A stretch of DNA of 64,000 nt from DASYTH01 sp035762905 (GCF_035762905.1 NZ_DASUCC010000041.1:1-64000); one strand, 5' to 3'. Shown: positions 26,136 through 34,953, numbered from the stretch's first letter. Made by a program: numbers and translations. Notes: generated from the letters alone by a model not told the origin.

Positions 26136-27377
26136 TTACCGGATGTCGTTCCCGCTGCCAAGGGGTTCCAATTCCGGCCACCTCAGACGTTGTGACCGCA
26201 GCGCGATCTCCAGCTCCAGCCGGGCGCCCGGGTCGGCGAGCGAGGCGCCGAACAGCTTGTCCACCTGGCGCATCCGGTACCGCACGGTCTGCGGGTGGAT
26301 GCCGAGCCGGCGGGCGATCTCCGGGGCACTGCCGCGGGTGTCCAGCCAGGCGAGCACGGTCTCGCCGACCCGGGCGCGCTGCTTGTCGGTCAGCCCGGAC
26401 AGCGGGGCGAGCGCCCGCCGGGCCAGCTCGCCGACCACGAACTCGTCCGCGGACAGCCATAGGGTGGACAGGTGGTCGCGGCTCCAGACCGGCCCGTCGG
26501 CGGCGATGATCCCGCGCCGGACCAGGTCCAGCGTGCGCCGGGCCCAGCGCAGCGACTGCGCGGCGTCGGCCAGCCGCACGGTGGGGCCGACGCAGGCGGT
26601 GCGGTCGGCCAACGCGCCGCCGAGCAGCGGCTCGGGTGGCCGCGGGTTGGACAGGATCAGGCACGGCGCCGGCCCGTCCAGATCGGCCAGCACGTCGCCG
26701 GGCAGCGCGATGCCGGACAGCTCGTGCTGGTCGTCGCGCTGCTCGACCACGACCGCGGCCACGGTGTCCGGAATCCGCCAGTGCGCCAGCGTCGCCTGCT
26801 TCGCGATCGCCTGGTGCGCGGCGGGCGGCTCGGCAAGCACCAACTCGACCAGCCGGCGCCGGTGCCGGTCGACCAACTCGGCGGACTCGGCCCTGGCGGC
26901 CGTGTAGCCCTTGATGGACAGCGTGGAGATCTCCTCCACGTAGGCGAAGATCGCCTCCGCGGCGATGCTGAACAGGCCGACCGGCAGGCGTTGCTGCTGT
27001 GCCCAGGCGGACACGTGCCGCCAGGCCACCCGGCCGCCGACCCGGTAGGCGGTCTGCAGCGCGTCCAGGCTGCGCCCCTCGTGGAACTCCACCCGGCCGA
27101 GCCGGCGGAACACGTTGGCCCAGCTCTCGTCCAGCGGCCGGCCGGTGCCGGCGGAGTCGAGGACGGACAGCACGGCCTGCTCGACGCCCATCGTCATGAC
27201 CGCGCCGAACCGGCCGGTCAGCGGCTGCGCGTAGGCCGGAACGGCCCGTTGGATCTCGCGGATCATCTCCCGGGTGAGCTGACCGACCATCGGCCGGAAC
27301 CGGATCACCGCGTCGCGCGGCAGGGCGGCCCACAACGTGCTCGCCCGGTCCTTTGTGCCGGCCAATTCGGCTGACAT
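26136..27377 (-). CDS. PucR-family helix-turn-helix transcriptional regulator (copy 2)
   Basis: This 413-residue regulator has the same domain order as copy 1. The N-terminal domain is RDAVIRFRPMVGQLTREMI, and the C-terminal HTH is TVLAWLDTRGSAPEIARRL followed by GIHPQTVRYRMRQVDKLFG. ATG 27377 is chosen because AGGGAA precedes it and the resulting N-terminus aligns with copy 1; GTG 27440 and ATG 27410 would extend it. It is divergent from a lipoprotein gene that it may regulate. Confidence 0.87.
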   Translation of the reverse strand: MSAELAGTKDRASTLWAALPRDAVIRFRPMVGQLTREMIREIQRAVPAYAQPLTGRFGAVMTMGVEQAVLSVLDSAGTGRPLDESWANVFRRLGRVEFHEGRSLDALQTAYRVGGRVAWRHVSAWAQQQRLPVGLFSIAAEAIFAYVEEISTLSIKGYTAARAESAELVDRHRRRLVELVLAEPPAAHQAIAKQATLAHWRIPDTVAAVVVEQRDDQHELSGIALPGDVLADLDGPAPCLILSNPRPPEPLLGGALADRTACVGPTVRLADAAQSLRWARRTLDLVRRGIIAADGPVWSRDHLSTLWLSADEFVVGELARRALAPLSGLTDKQRARVGETVLAWLDTRGSAPEIARRLGIHPQTVRYRMRQVDKLFGASLADPGARLELEIALRSQRLRWPELEPLGSGNDIR

Positions 27378-27595
27378 GATTGTTCCCTGGAATCGTCGCG
27401 ACCTGGCCATGAATGTACGGGTCTCGCGGCGGATCACCATAAGTTCGATTCCGCCGGGCTGTCAAAGCGGTGGGCGCGCGTTTTGGCGGTACCGGAGGAT
27501 GTCCGGCCGGTTGTTTGTCAAAGTCCACACAATTTTGCCGGCCCGCCCGGCGCCGGCCTTGCCGGGTCCGGGTCCGGTTTGTAACGTCGGCCACC

Positions 27596-28141
27596 ATGTC
27601 GCGCCGTGTGCTTCCCTTCGTCGTGTCGGTCCTGCTCACCGGCCTTGTCGCGGTGGGCTGCGGCACGGACGAGGATCCGGACGCTCCGGCCGTCGCCTGG
27701 GCCGAGCAGGTGTGCGCCAGCGTGGAACGCGGCGCGGCCACCCTGGCCTCGCCACCGGCAACCGACCCGAACGATCCCCAGGGTGCCAAGGTCGTGCTCG
27801 CCGACTATCTCGGCCGGGTGTCGCAGGCGCTGGACACCGTGGCCGGTGGCATCCGCGAGGCCGGAGCGCCCCCGGTCGACGACGGGCAGCGCGCGGTGGA
27901 CGACGCGCTGCGGACGATCACGGAGTTGCGGGCCGCGCTCGATTCCGCGAAGAATCGGGTGGCGCGGTTGGAGACCACCGATCCGGCCGGCTTCCAGCAG
28001 GCGCTCACCGAGGTCGGCAACGGCCTGGCCGAGGTCGGCGGCGTGGAGGGGCCGACCAAGGACCTGAAGGCGAATCCGGCACTGAACACCGCGTTCGGCA
28101 AGGCTCCGACGTGCCAGAAGGTCGACGGCTCGGCCGAATAG
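27596..28141 (+). CDS. Putative lipoprotein of unknown function
   Basis: This 181-residue protein has a lipoprotein signal peptide (VVSVLLTGLVAVGC; lipobox AVGC). A helical mature part with AWAEQVCASVERGAATL carries two further cysteines, one near the start and one near the C-terminus (APTCQKV). It resembles small actinobacterial lipoproteins of no assigned role. It is divergent from the second pucR-like gene across 218 bp. Confidence 0.75.
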   Translation: MSRRVLPFVVSVLLTGLVAVGCGTDEDPDAPAVAWAEQVCASVERGAATLASPPATDPNDPQGAKVVLADYLGRVSQALDTVAGGIREAGAPPVDDGQRAVDDALRTITELRAALDSAKNRVARLETTDPAGFQQALTEVGNGLAEVGGVEGPTKDLKANPALNTAFGKAPTCQKVDGSAE

Positions 28142-28350
28142 AATCGACGCCGGCCGCGCCGGAATTATCATTCATCGGGCAATTCCGATAATGCGCCGGC
28201 CGCCATTCCGTGTTTGGACCGTTAAGTGCGCGGGAATCGTTGAAGGGCCGGCGCGGTGATCGCATCCGCCGTGCCGGAGCGCCCGGCGGCGGCGTGATTG
28301 CGGTGTGTTTCGAGCCGGCAAAGCCTCTGTACAGGGCGTGTTAACCCCGT

Positions 28351-28377
28351 TACTATCCCGGTCTGGGAGCGCTCCCA
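28351..28377 (+). promoter_or_regulatory. GH6 promoter -10 and CebR/CelR operator box 1
   Basis: The perfect 14-bp palindrome TGGGAGCGCTCCCA stands at 28364-28377, 54 bp before the GH6 start. A candidate -10 element TACTAT is at 28351-28356, which places the transcription start on the operator. This exact palindrome is the known binding site of CebR (Streptomyces) and CelR (Thermobifida), LacI-family repressors released by cellobiose. Confidence 0.9.
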
Positions 28378-28431
28378 GAAGGGGCGGCTCAACGCTGCCC
28401 GGCAATGGCGTCGAGGAAGAGGACGATCCCC

Positions 28432-30213
28432 ATGAGGCTCACCCCCAGACCACCCAAGATCGGCGCGCGCCGAGGTCGCGCGGCCGCGGCCGCGGGCGCG
28501 ACCGTCGTCGTGGCGGCCGCCACGCTCATGCTGGCGAGCACCGGCCAGGCCGGGGCCGCACCCGGATGCCGGGTCGACTACTCCGCTTCGAACTGGGGCG
28601 GGGGTGGCGGCTTCACCGGCAGTGTTCGGATCACCAACGTCGGTGATCCGGTGGCCGGGTGGACGCTCACCTTCACCTGGCCGGGCAACCAGCGGGTCAG
28701 CCAGGGTTGGAACGCCACCTGGAACCAGGCGGCCGGCAGCGCCAGCGTGTCCGCGGCGAGCCTGGACTGGAACCGCAACCTGGCCACCGGGCAGGCCGTC
28801 GACATCGGCTTCAACGGCACGTTCACCGGGGCGAACACGGCGCCGACGAGCTTCGCGCTGAACGGCACCACCTGCACCGGCGCCACCACCCCGCCGACGT
28901 CGACCACGACCACGACCACGACCACGAGCCAGAACCCGAACCCGGGCAACCGGCAGAACAACCCGTACGCCGGCGCGAGCGTGTACGTGAACGCGGACTG
29001 GGCGGCCCGGGTGAACGGCGTGGCCGGCGGCAGCCGGATCGCCAACCAGCCGACCGGTGTGTGGATGGACCGGATCGCGGCGATCAACGGCACGACGGGT
29101 GCCCGCGGCCTGGCCGCGCACCTCGATGCCGCGGTGCAGCAGGACGCGGCGAACGGCGCGCAGGGCCTGGTGTTCCAGGTCGTGATCTACAACCTGCCCG
29201 GCCGGGACTGTGCGGCGCTGGCCTCCAACGGTGAGCTCGGCCCGACCGAGATCGACCGGTACCGCACGCAGTACATCGACCCGATCGCGACGATCCTGGC
29301 CCGGCCGGCGTACGCCAACCTGCGGATCGTGACGATCATCGAGATCGACTCGCTGCCGAACCTGATCACCAACGTCGCGCCGCGGAACACGCAGACACCG
29401 CAGTGCGACACGATGAAGGCCAACGGAAACTACGTCAACGGTGTCGGCTACGCGTTGAACCGGCTGGGCGACGTGCCCAACGTGTACAACTACATCGACG
29501 CCGGGCACCACGGCTGGATCGGCTGGGACGACAACTTCAACCCGACCGTCCAGCTGATGTGCCAGGCCGCCAACGCCTCCGGCGCCACGCCGGCCGACGT
29601 GTGGGGCTTCATCGCCAACACCGCCAACTACAGCGCGCTGTCCGAGCCGTTCTTCAACGCCAACACCGTTGTCGGCGGCCGGGTGCTGCGCGAGGTGTCC
29701 GGCGGCTGGGTCGACTTCAACCGGTACGTCGACGAGCTCACGTTCGCGCAGGCGTTCCGCAACCAGGCCGACTCGCAGTGCTTCGACGCGAACATCGGCA
29801 TGCTGATCGACACCTCGCGCAACGGTTGGGGCGGCCCGAACCGGCCCACCGCGGCGAGCACGTCGACCGACCCGATCACGTTCATGGAGCAGTCCCGCAT
29901 CGACCGCCGGATCCACCTCGGCAACTGGTGCAACCAGAGTGGTGCCGGCCTCGGCGAGCGTCCGCGCTCGGCCCCGGCCAGCGGCATCGACGCCTACGTC
30001 TGGATCAAGCCTCCGGGCGAGTCGGACGGATCGAGCACCGAGATCCCGAACGACGAGGGCAAGGGCTTCGACCGGATGTGCGACCCCACCTACACGGGTA
30101 ACCCGCGCAACAACAACCACATGTCCGGCGCACTCGGCGACGCGCCGCTGTCCGGGCACTTCTTCCCGGCTCAGCTGACGCAGCTGATGCAGAACGCCTT
30201 CCCGCCGCTGTAA
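28432..30213 (+). CDS. GH6 exo-cellulase (cellobiohydrolase) with N-terminal CBM2
   Basis: This secreted 593-residue enzyme releases cellobiose from the non-reducing ends of cellulose. After the signal peptide comes CBM2 (about 45-142; NWGGGGGFTGS, SQGWNATW, FNGTFTG), then a Thr-rich linker with eight consecutive threonines. The GH6 domain follows, with NLPGRDCAALASNGEL (catalytic Asp region) and IIEIDSLPNL. EIDS rather than EPDS matches Thermobifida Cel6B-type exocellulases. ATG 28432 has AGAGGA upstream; ATG 28405 lacks a ribosome site. A CebR box lies at the promoter and a perfect hairpin follows the gene. Confidence 0.95.
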   Translation: MRLTPRPPKIGARRGRAAAAAGATVVVAAATLMLASTGQAGAAPGCRVDYSASNWGGGGGFTGSVRITNVGDPVAGWTLTFTWPGNQRVSQGWNATWNQAAGSASVSAASLDWNRNLATGQAVDIGFNGTFTGANTAPTSFALNGTTCTGATTPPTSTTTTTTTTSQNPNPGNRQNNPYAGASVYVNADWAARVNGVAGGSRIANQPTGVWMDRIAAINGTTGARGLAAHLDAAVQQDAANGAQGLVFQVVIYNLPGRDCAALASNGELGPTEIDRYRTQYIDPIATILARPAYANLRIVTIIEIDSLPNLITNVAPRNTQTPQCDTMKANGNYVNGVGYALNRLGDVPNVYNYIDAGHHGWIGWDDNFNPTVQLMCQAANASGATPADVWGFIANTANYSALSEPFFNANTVVGGRVLREVSGGWVDFNRYVDELTFAQAFRNQADSQCFDANIGMLIDTSRNGWGGPNRPTAASTSTDPITFMEQSRIDRRIHLGNWCNQSGAGLGERPRSAPASGIDAYVWIKPPGESDGSSTEIPNDEGKGFDRMCDPTYTGNPRNNNHMSGALGDAPLSGHFFPAQLTQLMQNAFPPL

Positions 30214-30240
30214 GGGATAGCTGACTGCGGTAACCATCCA

Positions 30241-30274
30241 GGCCGCCTTCCCGGTCCCCGCCGGGAAGGCGGCC
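30241..30274 (+). terminator. Perfect 14-bp hairpin after GH6
   Basis: GGCCGCCTTCCCGG (30241-30254) pairs perfectly with 30261-30274 across a 6-nt loop, 28 bp after the GH6 stop. There is no U-tract, as is common for actinomycete terminators. Confidence 0.7.
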
Positions 30275-30410
30275 CGGTTCATGCGCGCGAGTTCCCGGCT
30301 CGGGCAGTCGAGTCACCGAGCCGGGAGCCGCGCGTGGGTGCCGGACTGGCAGTTCGGGTGCTGGACGCCGGAGCTCGGCTGCCCGAATCGAGAACTCAGG
30401 TGTTGGGGGC

Positions 30411-30503
30411 GGGGGTTCGGGTCGAGGGGTGGGGTGGGGGGTCGGGTCGGGCGTTGGGGGGTTCGGGTCGAGGGGTGGGGGCGGGGTTCGGGTCGGGGGT
30501 TGG
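30411..30503. repeat. G-rich direct repeat tract with quadruplex potential
   Basis: A 24-bp unit (five G, TTCGGGTCGA, then GGGGTGGGG) occurs identically at 30411-30434 and 30457-30480. A partial third copy lies at 30482-30503. The plus strand has many runs of 3-6 G separated by 1-5 bases. Confidence 0.75.
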
Positions 30504-30517
30504 ACGCTTTGGGTAGG

Positions 30518-30554
30518 CCGAAGGCCGCCTTCGGGGTGTGAAGGCGGCCTTCGG
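30518..30554 (-). terminator. Perfect 15-bp hairpin after the LPMO gene
   Basis: CCGAAGGCCGCCTTC (30518-30532) pairs perfectly with 30540-30554 around a 7-nt loop. It lies 10 bp past the LPMO stop read on the minus strand and is its likely terminator. Confidence 0.7.
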
Positions 30555-30564
30555 GTTGGGTGGA

Positions 30565-31761
30565 TCAGCCGCCGTGGTGCAGGTGGGCGGCGTGGGTGTC
30601 GTGACTGGTGTGCATGTCGTGACCGGCGTGGGCGTCGTGGCCGGCGGCGATGGTCGCGATCATGGCGGGGAGTTGACGGATTCGTTGGAACACCGGGGCC
30701 AGCGGGGTGGCCTCGGGGGCGACGACGGTGGCCGCCGTGGGGACGCCGCAGGCGACGACGTCCGTCGGTGGGTTGTTGGTTCCGGTATGGGACCCGGTGA
30801 AGCCGAAGGACACGGTCTGACCTGGGTTGATTCTGAGGTTCCACTGCATATTGATCGCGGTGACCTCAGCCTCGTTCTGTCGGATGTCTGCGTTCCAACC
30901 CTGGTTGATCCGCTGCCCGTTGGGGAAGGTCCAGCGGACGGTCCAGCCGAACACCGGTTGGGTGCCGTTGTTGGTCACCCGGACCTCGGCCTGGAACCCG
31001 TTGTTCCACGCCGTTCCCGGGACGTACTGCACCGAGCAGTCCGCCGGTGGGGGCGGGGGTGGCGGCGGCGGGGGCGGCGGTGCGCCCGGGCCGAACCACA
31101 CGTCGGAGCAGTTGTAGAACGCCTCGGGGCTGTCCGAGCGTTGCATGATCGAGTAGATGATGTGCCGGCCGGCCTTGTTCGCGGGCAGGGTCGCCGGCCA
31201 GGTGTACTCCGAGCCGTGCGGACCGCTTCCGTTCTGCAGCGGGTTGGTCACCGTGTTGAACGGGGTGGCCTCGAGATCCGACCACTTCAGTGGCGCATCG
31301 GGGTTCCACCCGTCCTTGGTCACCCACGACGTGAACGTGCCGGGGTGTGGAGCCCATGCGTTCCACCGGAAGGTGATGTTCGCCCCCGGTAGTAGGGCGG
31401 TCGTCGGCCAGTCCTGCCGCGCCATGCGGAACTTGGCGAACGACTCCTGCGGCCCGCACAGGTTGCCGTCCGGGATGATCTCTTGATGCCGGCCGCCGGC
31501 GTTGCTGATCAGGTTCCCGAACCAGTTCCAGAACGGGAAGCTGTCACCCTGCTGCCAGGCGTTGGCACAGGCGGCGTTGGTGGGGTTCAGGTTCCCCCCG
31601 TTTCCGCCGGCCAACCCGTCCACGAAGCACGCGTAGGTGCGCGACATGGGGAAGGTCGACGCGCCGTGTGCCCATGCCGTCGGTCCGGGCAGCACCACCA
31701 GAAGTGTGCTGGTGAGGGTCGCGATCGTGCCGATGGCCCCCATCCTGTGGAGTGCTCTCAT
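30565..31761 (-). CDS. AA10 lytic polysaccharide monooxygenase with CBM2 and a His-rich C-terminal tail
   Basis: This 398-residue secreted copper enzyme oxidatively cleaves crystalline cellulose or chitin. Signal peptide cleavage after AWA exposes His32 as the N-terminal His of the copper brace (HGASTFP). The second brace His is in WAPHPGTFTSW. A linker of about 13 prolines precedes a CBM2 (about 235-345; TAWNNGFQAEV, NQGWNAD). The last 25 residues contain nine histidines (GHDAHAGHDMH...LHH). Such a tail is not part of AA10 or CBM2 and could bind copper. ATG 31761 has GAGGAG upstream. A CebR box at 31797-31810 controls it, and its promoter diverges from that of GH48. Confidence 0.93.
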   Translation of the reverse strand: MRALHRMGAIGTIATLTSTLLVVLPGPTAWAHGASTFPMSRTYACFVDGLAGGNGGNLNPTNAACANAWQQGDSFPFWNWFGNLISNAGGRHQEIIPDGNLCGPQESFAKFRMARQDWPTTALLPGANITFRWNAWAPHPGTFTSWVTKDGWNPDAPLKWSDLEATPFNTVTNPLQNGSGPHGSEYTWPATLPANKAGRHIIYSIMQRSDSPEAFYNCSDVWFGPGAPPPPPPPPPPPPADCSVQYVPGTAWNNGFQAEVRVTNNGTQPVFGWTVRWTFPNGQRINQGWNADIRQNEAEVTAINMQWNLRINPGQTVSFGFTGSHTGTNNPPTDVVACGVPTAATVVAPEATPLAPVFQRIRQLPAMIATIAAGHDAHAGHDMHTSHDTHAAHLHHGG

Positions 31762-31796
31762 GCGCCCACCGTCTCCTCTCAGTTACCGAAAGCGAT

Positions 31797-31839
31797 TGGG
31801 AGCGCTCCCAGGATCTAGAGGGTTACATGTGCATGTCAA
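31797..31839 (-). promoter_or_regulatory. LPMO promoter with CebR/CelR operator box 2
   Basis: On the minus strand, TTGACA (31834-31839) is followed after 16 bp by TAGATC (31812-31817). The perfect TGGGAGCGCTCCCA palindrome (31797-31810) covers the expected start site. It lies 36 bp upstream of the LPMO start codon. Confidence 0.85.
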
Positions 31840-31901
31840 TCCCATGCCGGCTGATCAAGCTGTCAATGTGCCACATCAGGCGGGTTGGCTCTGGTGAAAC
31901 A

Positions 31902-31961
31902 TTGACACCTCAGGTGATGACCTGGTAACAACTTGTTTACGGAATTCTGGGAGCGCTCCCA
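31902..31961 (+). promoter_or_regulatory. GH48 promoter with CebR/CelR operator box 3
   Basis: TTGACA (31902-31907) and TAACAA (31926-31931) are separated by 18 bp. The perfect operator TGGGAGCGCTCCCA follows at 31948-31961, about 10 bp after the predicted transcription start. This is a position where a repressor blocks elongation or promoter escape. Confidence 0.85.
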
Positions 31962-32020
31962 GAATGTCTCGCACCGCCCATGCGGCCACCCGGACGCGGC
32001 ATGACCACCTGGAGCACTAC

Positions 32021-34945
32021 ATGAGACGACACCACAGGCTGGGAGCGCTCCCAAGCGTAACCCTGGCCTTGCTGCTTGCGGCAGCCCCTGTCGCGACAGC
32101 TTCGGACATCTCGCCACAGGCGATCGCCTGCTCGGTCAACTACAGCGCCAGCAACTGGGGTGGCGGTGGCGGTTTCACCGCGGGCCTGCGGCTGACCAAC
32201 CTCGGCGACCCGCTCACCGGCTGGACGCTGAGCTTCACCTTCCCCGGCAACCAGCGGGTGGCCCAGGGCTGGAACGCCACCTGGAGCCAGGCCGCCGGCA
32301 GCGCCAACGTGACCGCCACCAGCCTGGACTGGAACCGCAACCTGGCCGCCAACCAGTCCACCGACATCGGCTTCAACGGAACGTTCACCGGCACCGCCAA
32401 CACCGCGCCGACCAGCTTCGCGGTCAACGGCGTCACCTGCGGCGGCGCGAACACCGCGCCGACCTCGACGATGACGGCTCCGACCACCGGCTCCACGTTC
32501 ACCGCCGGTTCGAACATCGCGCTGGCCGCCACCGCGGCCGACTCGGACGGCAGCGTCACCCAGGTCGAGTTCTACGCCGGCAACACCCTGATCGCCACCG
32601 ACACCACCAGCCCCTACACCGGCAGCTGGCAGAACGTCGCGGCCGGCAACTACGTCCTGGTGGCCCGCGCGATCGACAACGCAGGCGCGTTCACCAACTC
32701 CGCGCCGGTCGACGTGACCGTCACCCCGAACACCGGCCCGTCGGTCGTGGTCGCCCCGGCGGCGATCAACGTGCCGGAGGGCAGCACCGCACCGGTGGCC
32801 GTCCGGCTGTCCCAGCAGCCGACCGGCTCGGTCACGGTGAACACCGCGCGCACCTCCGGTGACACCAACCTGACCGTGTCCGCCGGTGCCGCGCTCACCT
32901 TCAACCAGACCACCTGGAACACGCCGCAGAACGTGACCCTGGCCGCCGCCGAGGACGCCGACAACGCCAACGGCACGGCCACGTTCACCGCGACCGCCAC
33001 CGGCCACACCGCGGCCACCATCGCGGCGACCGAGGCGGACAACGACCAGTCGGTCTACACCCAGCGGTTCATGGAGCTGTACAACAAGATCAAGGCTCCG
33101 GCCAACGGCTACTTCAGCAGCCACAACCCGCCGATCCCGTACCACTCGGTGGAGACGCTGATCGTCGAGGCGCCGGACTACGGCCACGTGACCACGTCCG
33201 AGGCGTACAGCTACTGGATCTGGCTCGAGGCGCAGTACGGCCAGGCGACCCGGGACTGGACCCGGTTGAACACGGCCTGGACGTCGATGGAGACGCACAT
33301 CATCCCCACCGCAACCGACCAGCCGAGCAACGCGGCCTACAACCCGAACGACACGGCGACCTTCGCCCCGGAGTTCGACCTGCCCAACCAGTACCCGTCA
33401 CCGCTGGACGCCAACGTCGCCACCGGTCCGGACCCGCTGGCCAACGAGCTGCAGAGCGCGTACGGCACCCGGGACATCTACGGCATGCACTGGCTGCTCG
33501 ACGTGGACAACCGGTACGGCTACGGCCGCCGTGGCGACCGCACCGGCAGCCCGTCCTACATCAACACCTTCCAGCGTGGCCCGCAGGAGTCGGTGTGGGA
33601 GACCGTCCCGCAGCCGTCCTGGGAACCGTTCAACAGCGGCCAGGGTGGCCCGAACGGGTTCCTCCCGCTGTACATCCAGGACTCGTCCTACGCGCGGCAG
33701 TGGCGCTACACCAACGCGCCGGACGCCGACGCGCGTGCCGTCCAGGCGGCCTACTGGGCCAATGTCTGGGCGACCGAGCAGGGCCAGGCGGCCGCCGTGG
33801 CACCGATCATGACCAAGGCCGCCAAGATGGGTGACTACCTGCGGTACTCGTTCTACGACAAGTACTTCAAGCAGGTCGGCAACTGCGTCGGCCCGACCAC
33901 CTGCCCGGCCGGCAGCGGCAAGAACAGCTCCACCGGACTGCTCACCTGGTACTACGCATGGGGTGGCGCGCTGGACGGCGGCTGGGCCTGGCGGATCGGC
34001 TCGTCTCAGGCGCACTTCGGTTACCAGAACCCGCTCGCGGCCTTCGCGCTGTCGAGCGTGCCCGCCCTGCGCCCGGTGTCGCCGTCCGCGGTGACCGACT
34101 GGTCGCAGAGCCTGACCCGGCAGGTCGAGTTCTACCGGTGGCTGCAGTCCGCGGAGGGCGGCATCGCCGGTGGCGCGACCAACAGCTGGGCCGGCCGGTA
34201 CGCCACGCCGCCGGCCGGGCTGCCGACCTTCTACGGGATGTTCTACGACGTCGATCCCGTCTACCACGACCCGCCGAGCAACGAGTGGTTCGGCATGCAG
34301 GTCTGGTCGATGGAGCGGGTCGCGGAGTACTACAACGTGACCGGCAACGCGACGGCGAAGACCGTCCTGGACAAGTGGACCGCATGGGCCAGGGCCAACA
34401 CCACCGTGAACGCGGCGGCCGGGACCTGGCAGGTGCCGAGCAAGCTGGGCTGGTCCGGGGCGCCGGACACCTGGAACCCGACCACTCCGGGTGCCAACGC
34501 CGGCCTGCACGTCTCGGTGCTGGAGCGGGGACAGGACGTGGGTGTGACCGCGGCCCTGGCCAAGACGCTGATGTACTACGCGGCGCGCTCCGGCGACACC
34601 GCATCCCGTGACATGGCCAAGAACCTGCTCGACGCGATGTGGGCGACCCCGAACCAGGGCACAAGGGGTATCACCACGGTCGAGCCGCGGACCGACTACA
34701 ACCGGTTCGACGACCCGGTCTTCATCCCGAGTGGCTTCACCGGGACGATGGCGAACGGAGACCCGATCAACGCCAGTTCCACGTTCATCGGCCTCCGATC
34801 CTGGTACCGCCAAGACCCGGCCTGGTCGCAGGTGCAGACGTACCTCAACGGCGGCGCGGTGCCCACCTTCCGTTACCACCGGTTCTGGGCGCAGGCCGAC
34901 ATCGCGATGGCGATGAACGACTTCGCCCGGCTGTTCCCGTCCTGA
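32021..34945 (+). CDS. GH48 reducing-end cellobiohydrolase with N-terminal CBM2 and two beta modules
   Basis: This secreted 974-residue processive exocellulase acts from reducing ends. The order is signal peptide, CBM2 (about 35-140; SNWGGGGGFTAG, AQGWNATW), an Ig-like module (about 143-235; VEFYAGNTLIATDTTSPYT), a second beta module (about 236-340) and the GH48 domain (about 345-974). Recognisable GH48 runs are SVETLIVEAPDYGHVTTSEA, containing the catalytic Glu, and QRGPQESVWETVPQP. ATG 32021 is chosen because GGAG lies six bases upstream and it gives a clean signal peptide; ATG 31964 is in frame but poor. A CebR box lies inside the signal-peptide codons. Confidence 0.95.
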   Translation: MRRHHRLGALPSVTLALLLAAAPVATASDISPQAIACSVNYSASNWGGGGGFTAGLRLTNLGDPLTGWTLSFTFPGNQRVAQGWNATWSQAAGSANVTATSLDWNRNLAANQSTDIGFNGTFTGTANTAPTSFAVNGVTCGGANTAPTSTMTAPTTGSTFTAGSNIALAATAADSDGSVTQVEFYAGNTLIATDTTSPYTGSWQNVAAGNYVLVARAIDNAGAFTNSAPVDVTVTPNTGPSVVVAPAAINVPEGSTAPVAVRLSQQPTGSVTVNTARTSGDTNLTVSAGAALTFNQTTWNTPQNVTLAAAEDADNANGTATFTATATGHTAATIAATEADNDQSVYTQRFMELYNKIKAPANGYFSSHNPPIPYHSVETLIVEAPDYGHVTTSEAYSYWIWLEAQYGQATRDWTRLNTAWTSMETHIIPTATDQPSNAAYNPNDTATFAPEFDLPNQYPSPLDANVATGPDPLANELQSAYGTRDIYGMHWLLDVDNRYGYGRRGDRTGSPSYINTFQRGPQESVWETVPQPSWEPFNSGQGGPNGFLPLYIQDSSYARQWRYTNAPDADARAVQAAYWANVWATEQGQAAAVAPIMTKAAKMGDYLRYSFYDKYFKQVGNCVGPTTCPAGSGKNSSTGLLTWYYAWGGALDGGWAWRIGSSQAHFGYQNPLAAFALSSVPALRPVSPSAVTDWSQSLTRQVEFYRWLQSAEGGIAGGATNSWAGRYATPPAGLPTFYGMFYDVDPVYHDPPSNEWFGMQVWSMERVAEYYNVTGNATAKTVLDKWTAWARANTTVNAAAGTWQVPSKLGWSGAPDTWNPTTPGANAGLHVSVLERGQDVGVTAALAKTLMYYAARSGDTASRDMAKNLLDAMWATPNQGTRGITTVEPRTDYNRFDDPVFIPSGFTGTMANGDPINASSTFIGLRSWYRQDPAWSQVQTYLNGGAVPTFRYHRFWAQADIAMAMNDFARLFPS
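32040..32053 (+). promoter_or_regulatory. CebR/CelR operator box 4, inside the GH48 coding sequence
   Basis: A fourth perfect TGGGAGCGCTCCCA is translated as part of the GH48 signal peptide (RLGALPS). Its centre is 92 bp from that of box 3, so both could be bound by one repressor pair with looping or act as a second block. Confidence 0.85.
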
Positions 34946-34953
34946 TCCCGGGA

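Larger units (their letters stand above)
30214..30564. other. 351-bp convergent intergenic region: two hairpins flanking a G-rich repeat
   Basis: This gap between the convergent GH6 and LPMO genes contains hairpins at 30241-30274 and 30518-30554 and a G-rich repeat tract at 30411-30503. The open frames crossing it translate to Gly/Arg/Trp-rich low-complexity sequence and are not credible genes. Confidence 0.6.

Noticed and set aside
30281..30541. 86-codon open frame on the plus strand through the G-rich tract
   Set aside because: Its product is Gly/Arg/Trp low complexity created by the G-rich repeats, it runs through a terminator hairpin, and it has no ribosome site.
31964..32020. ATG 31964 as the GH48 start
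   Set aside because: It has no ribosome site and would put a charged, His-rich stretch before the signal peptide. ATG 32021 has GGAG and a clean signal peptide.
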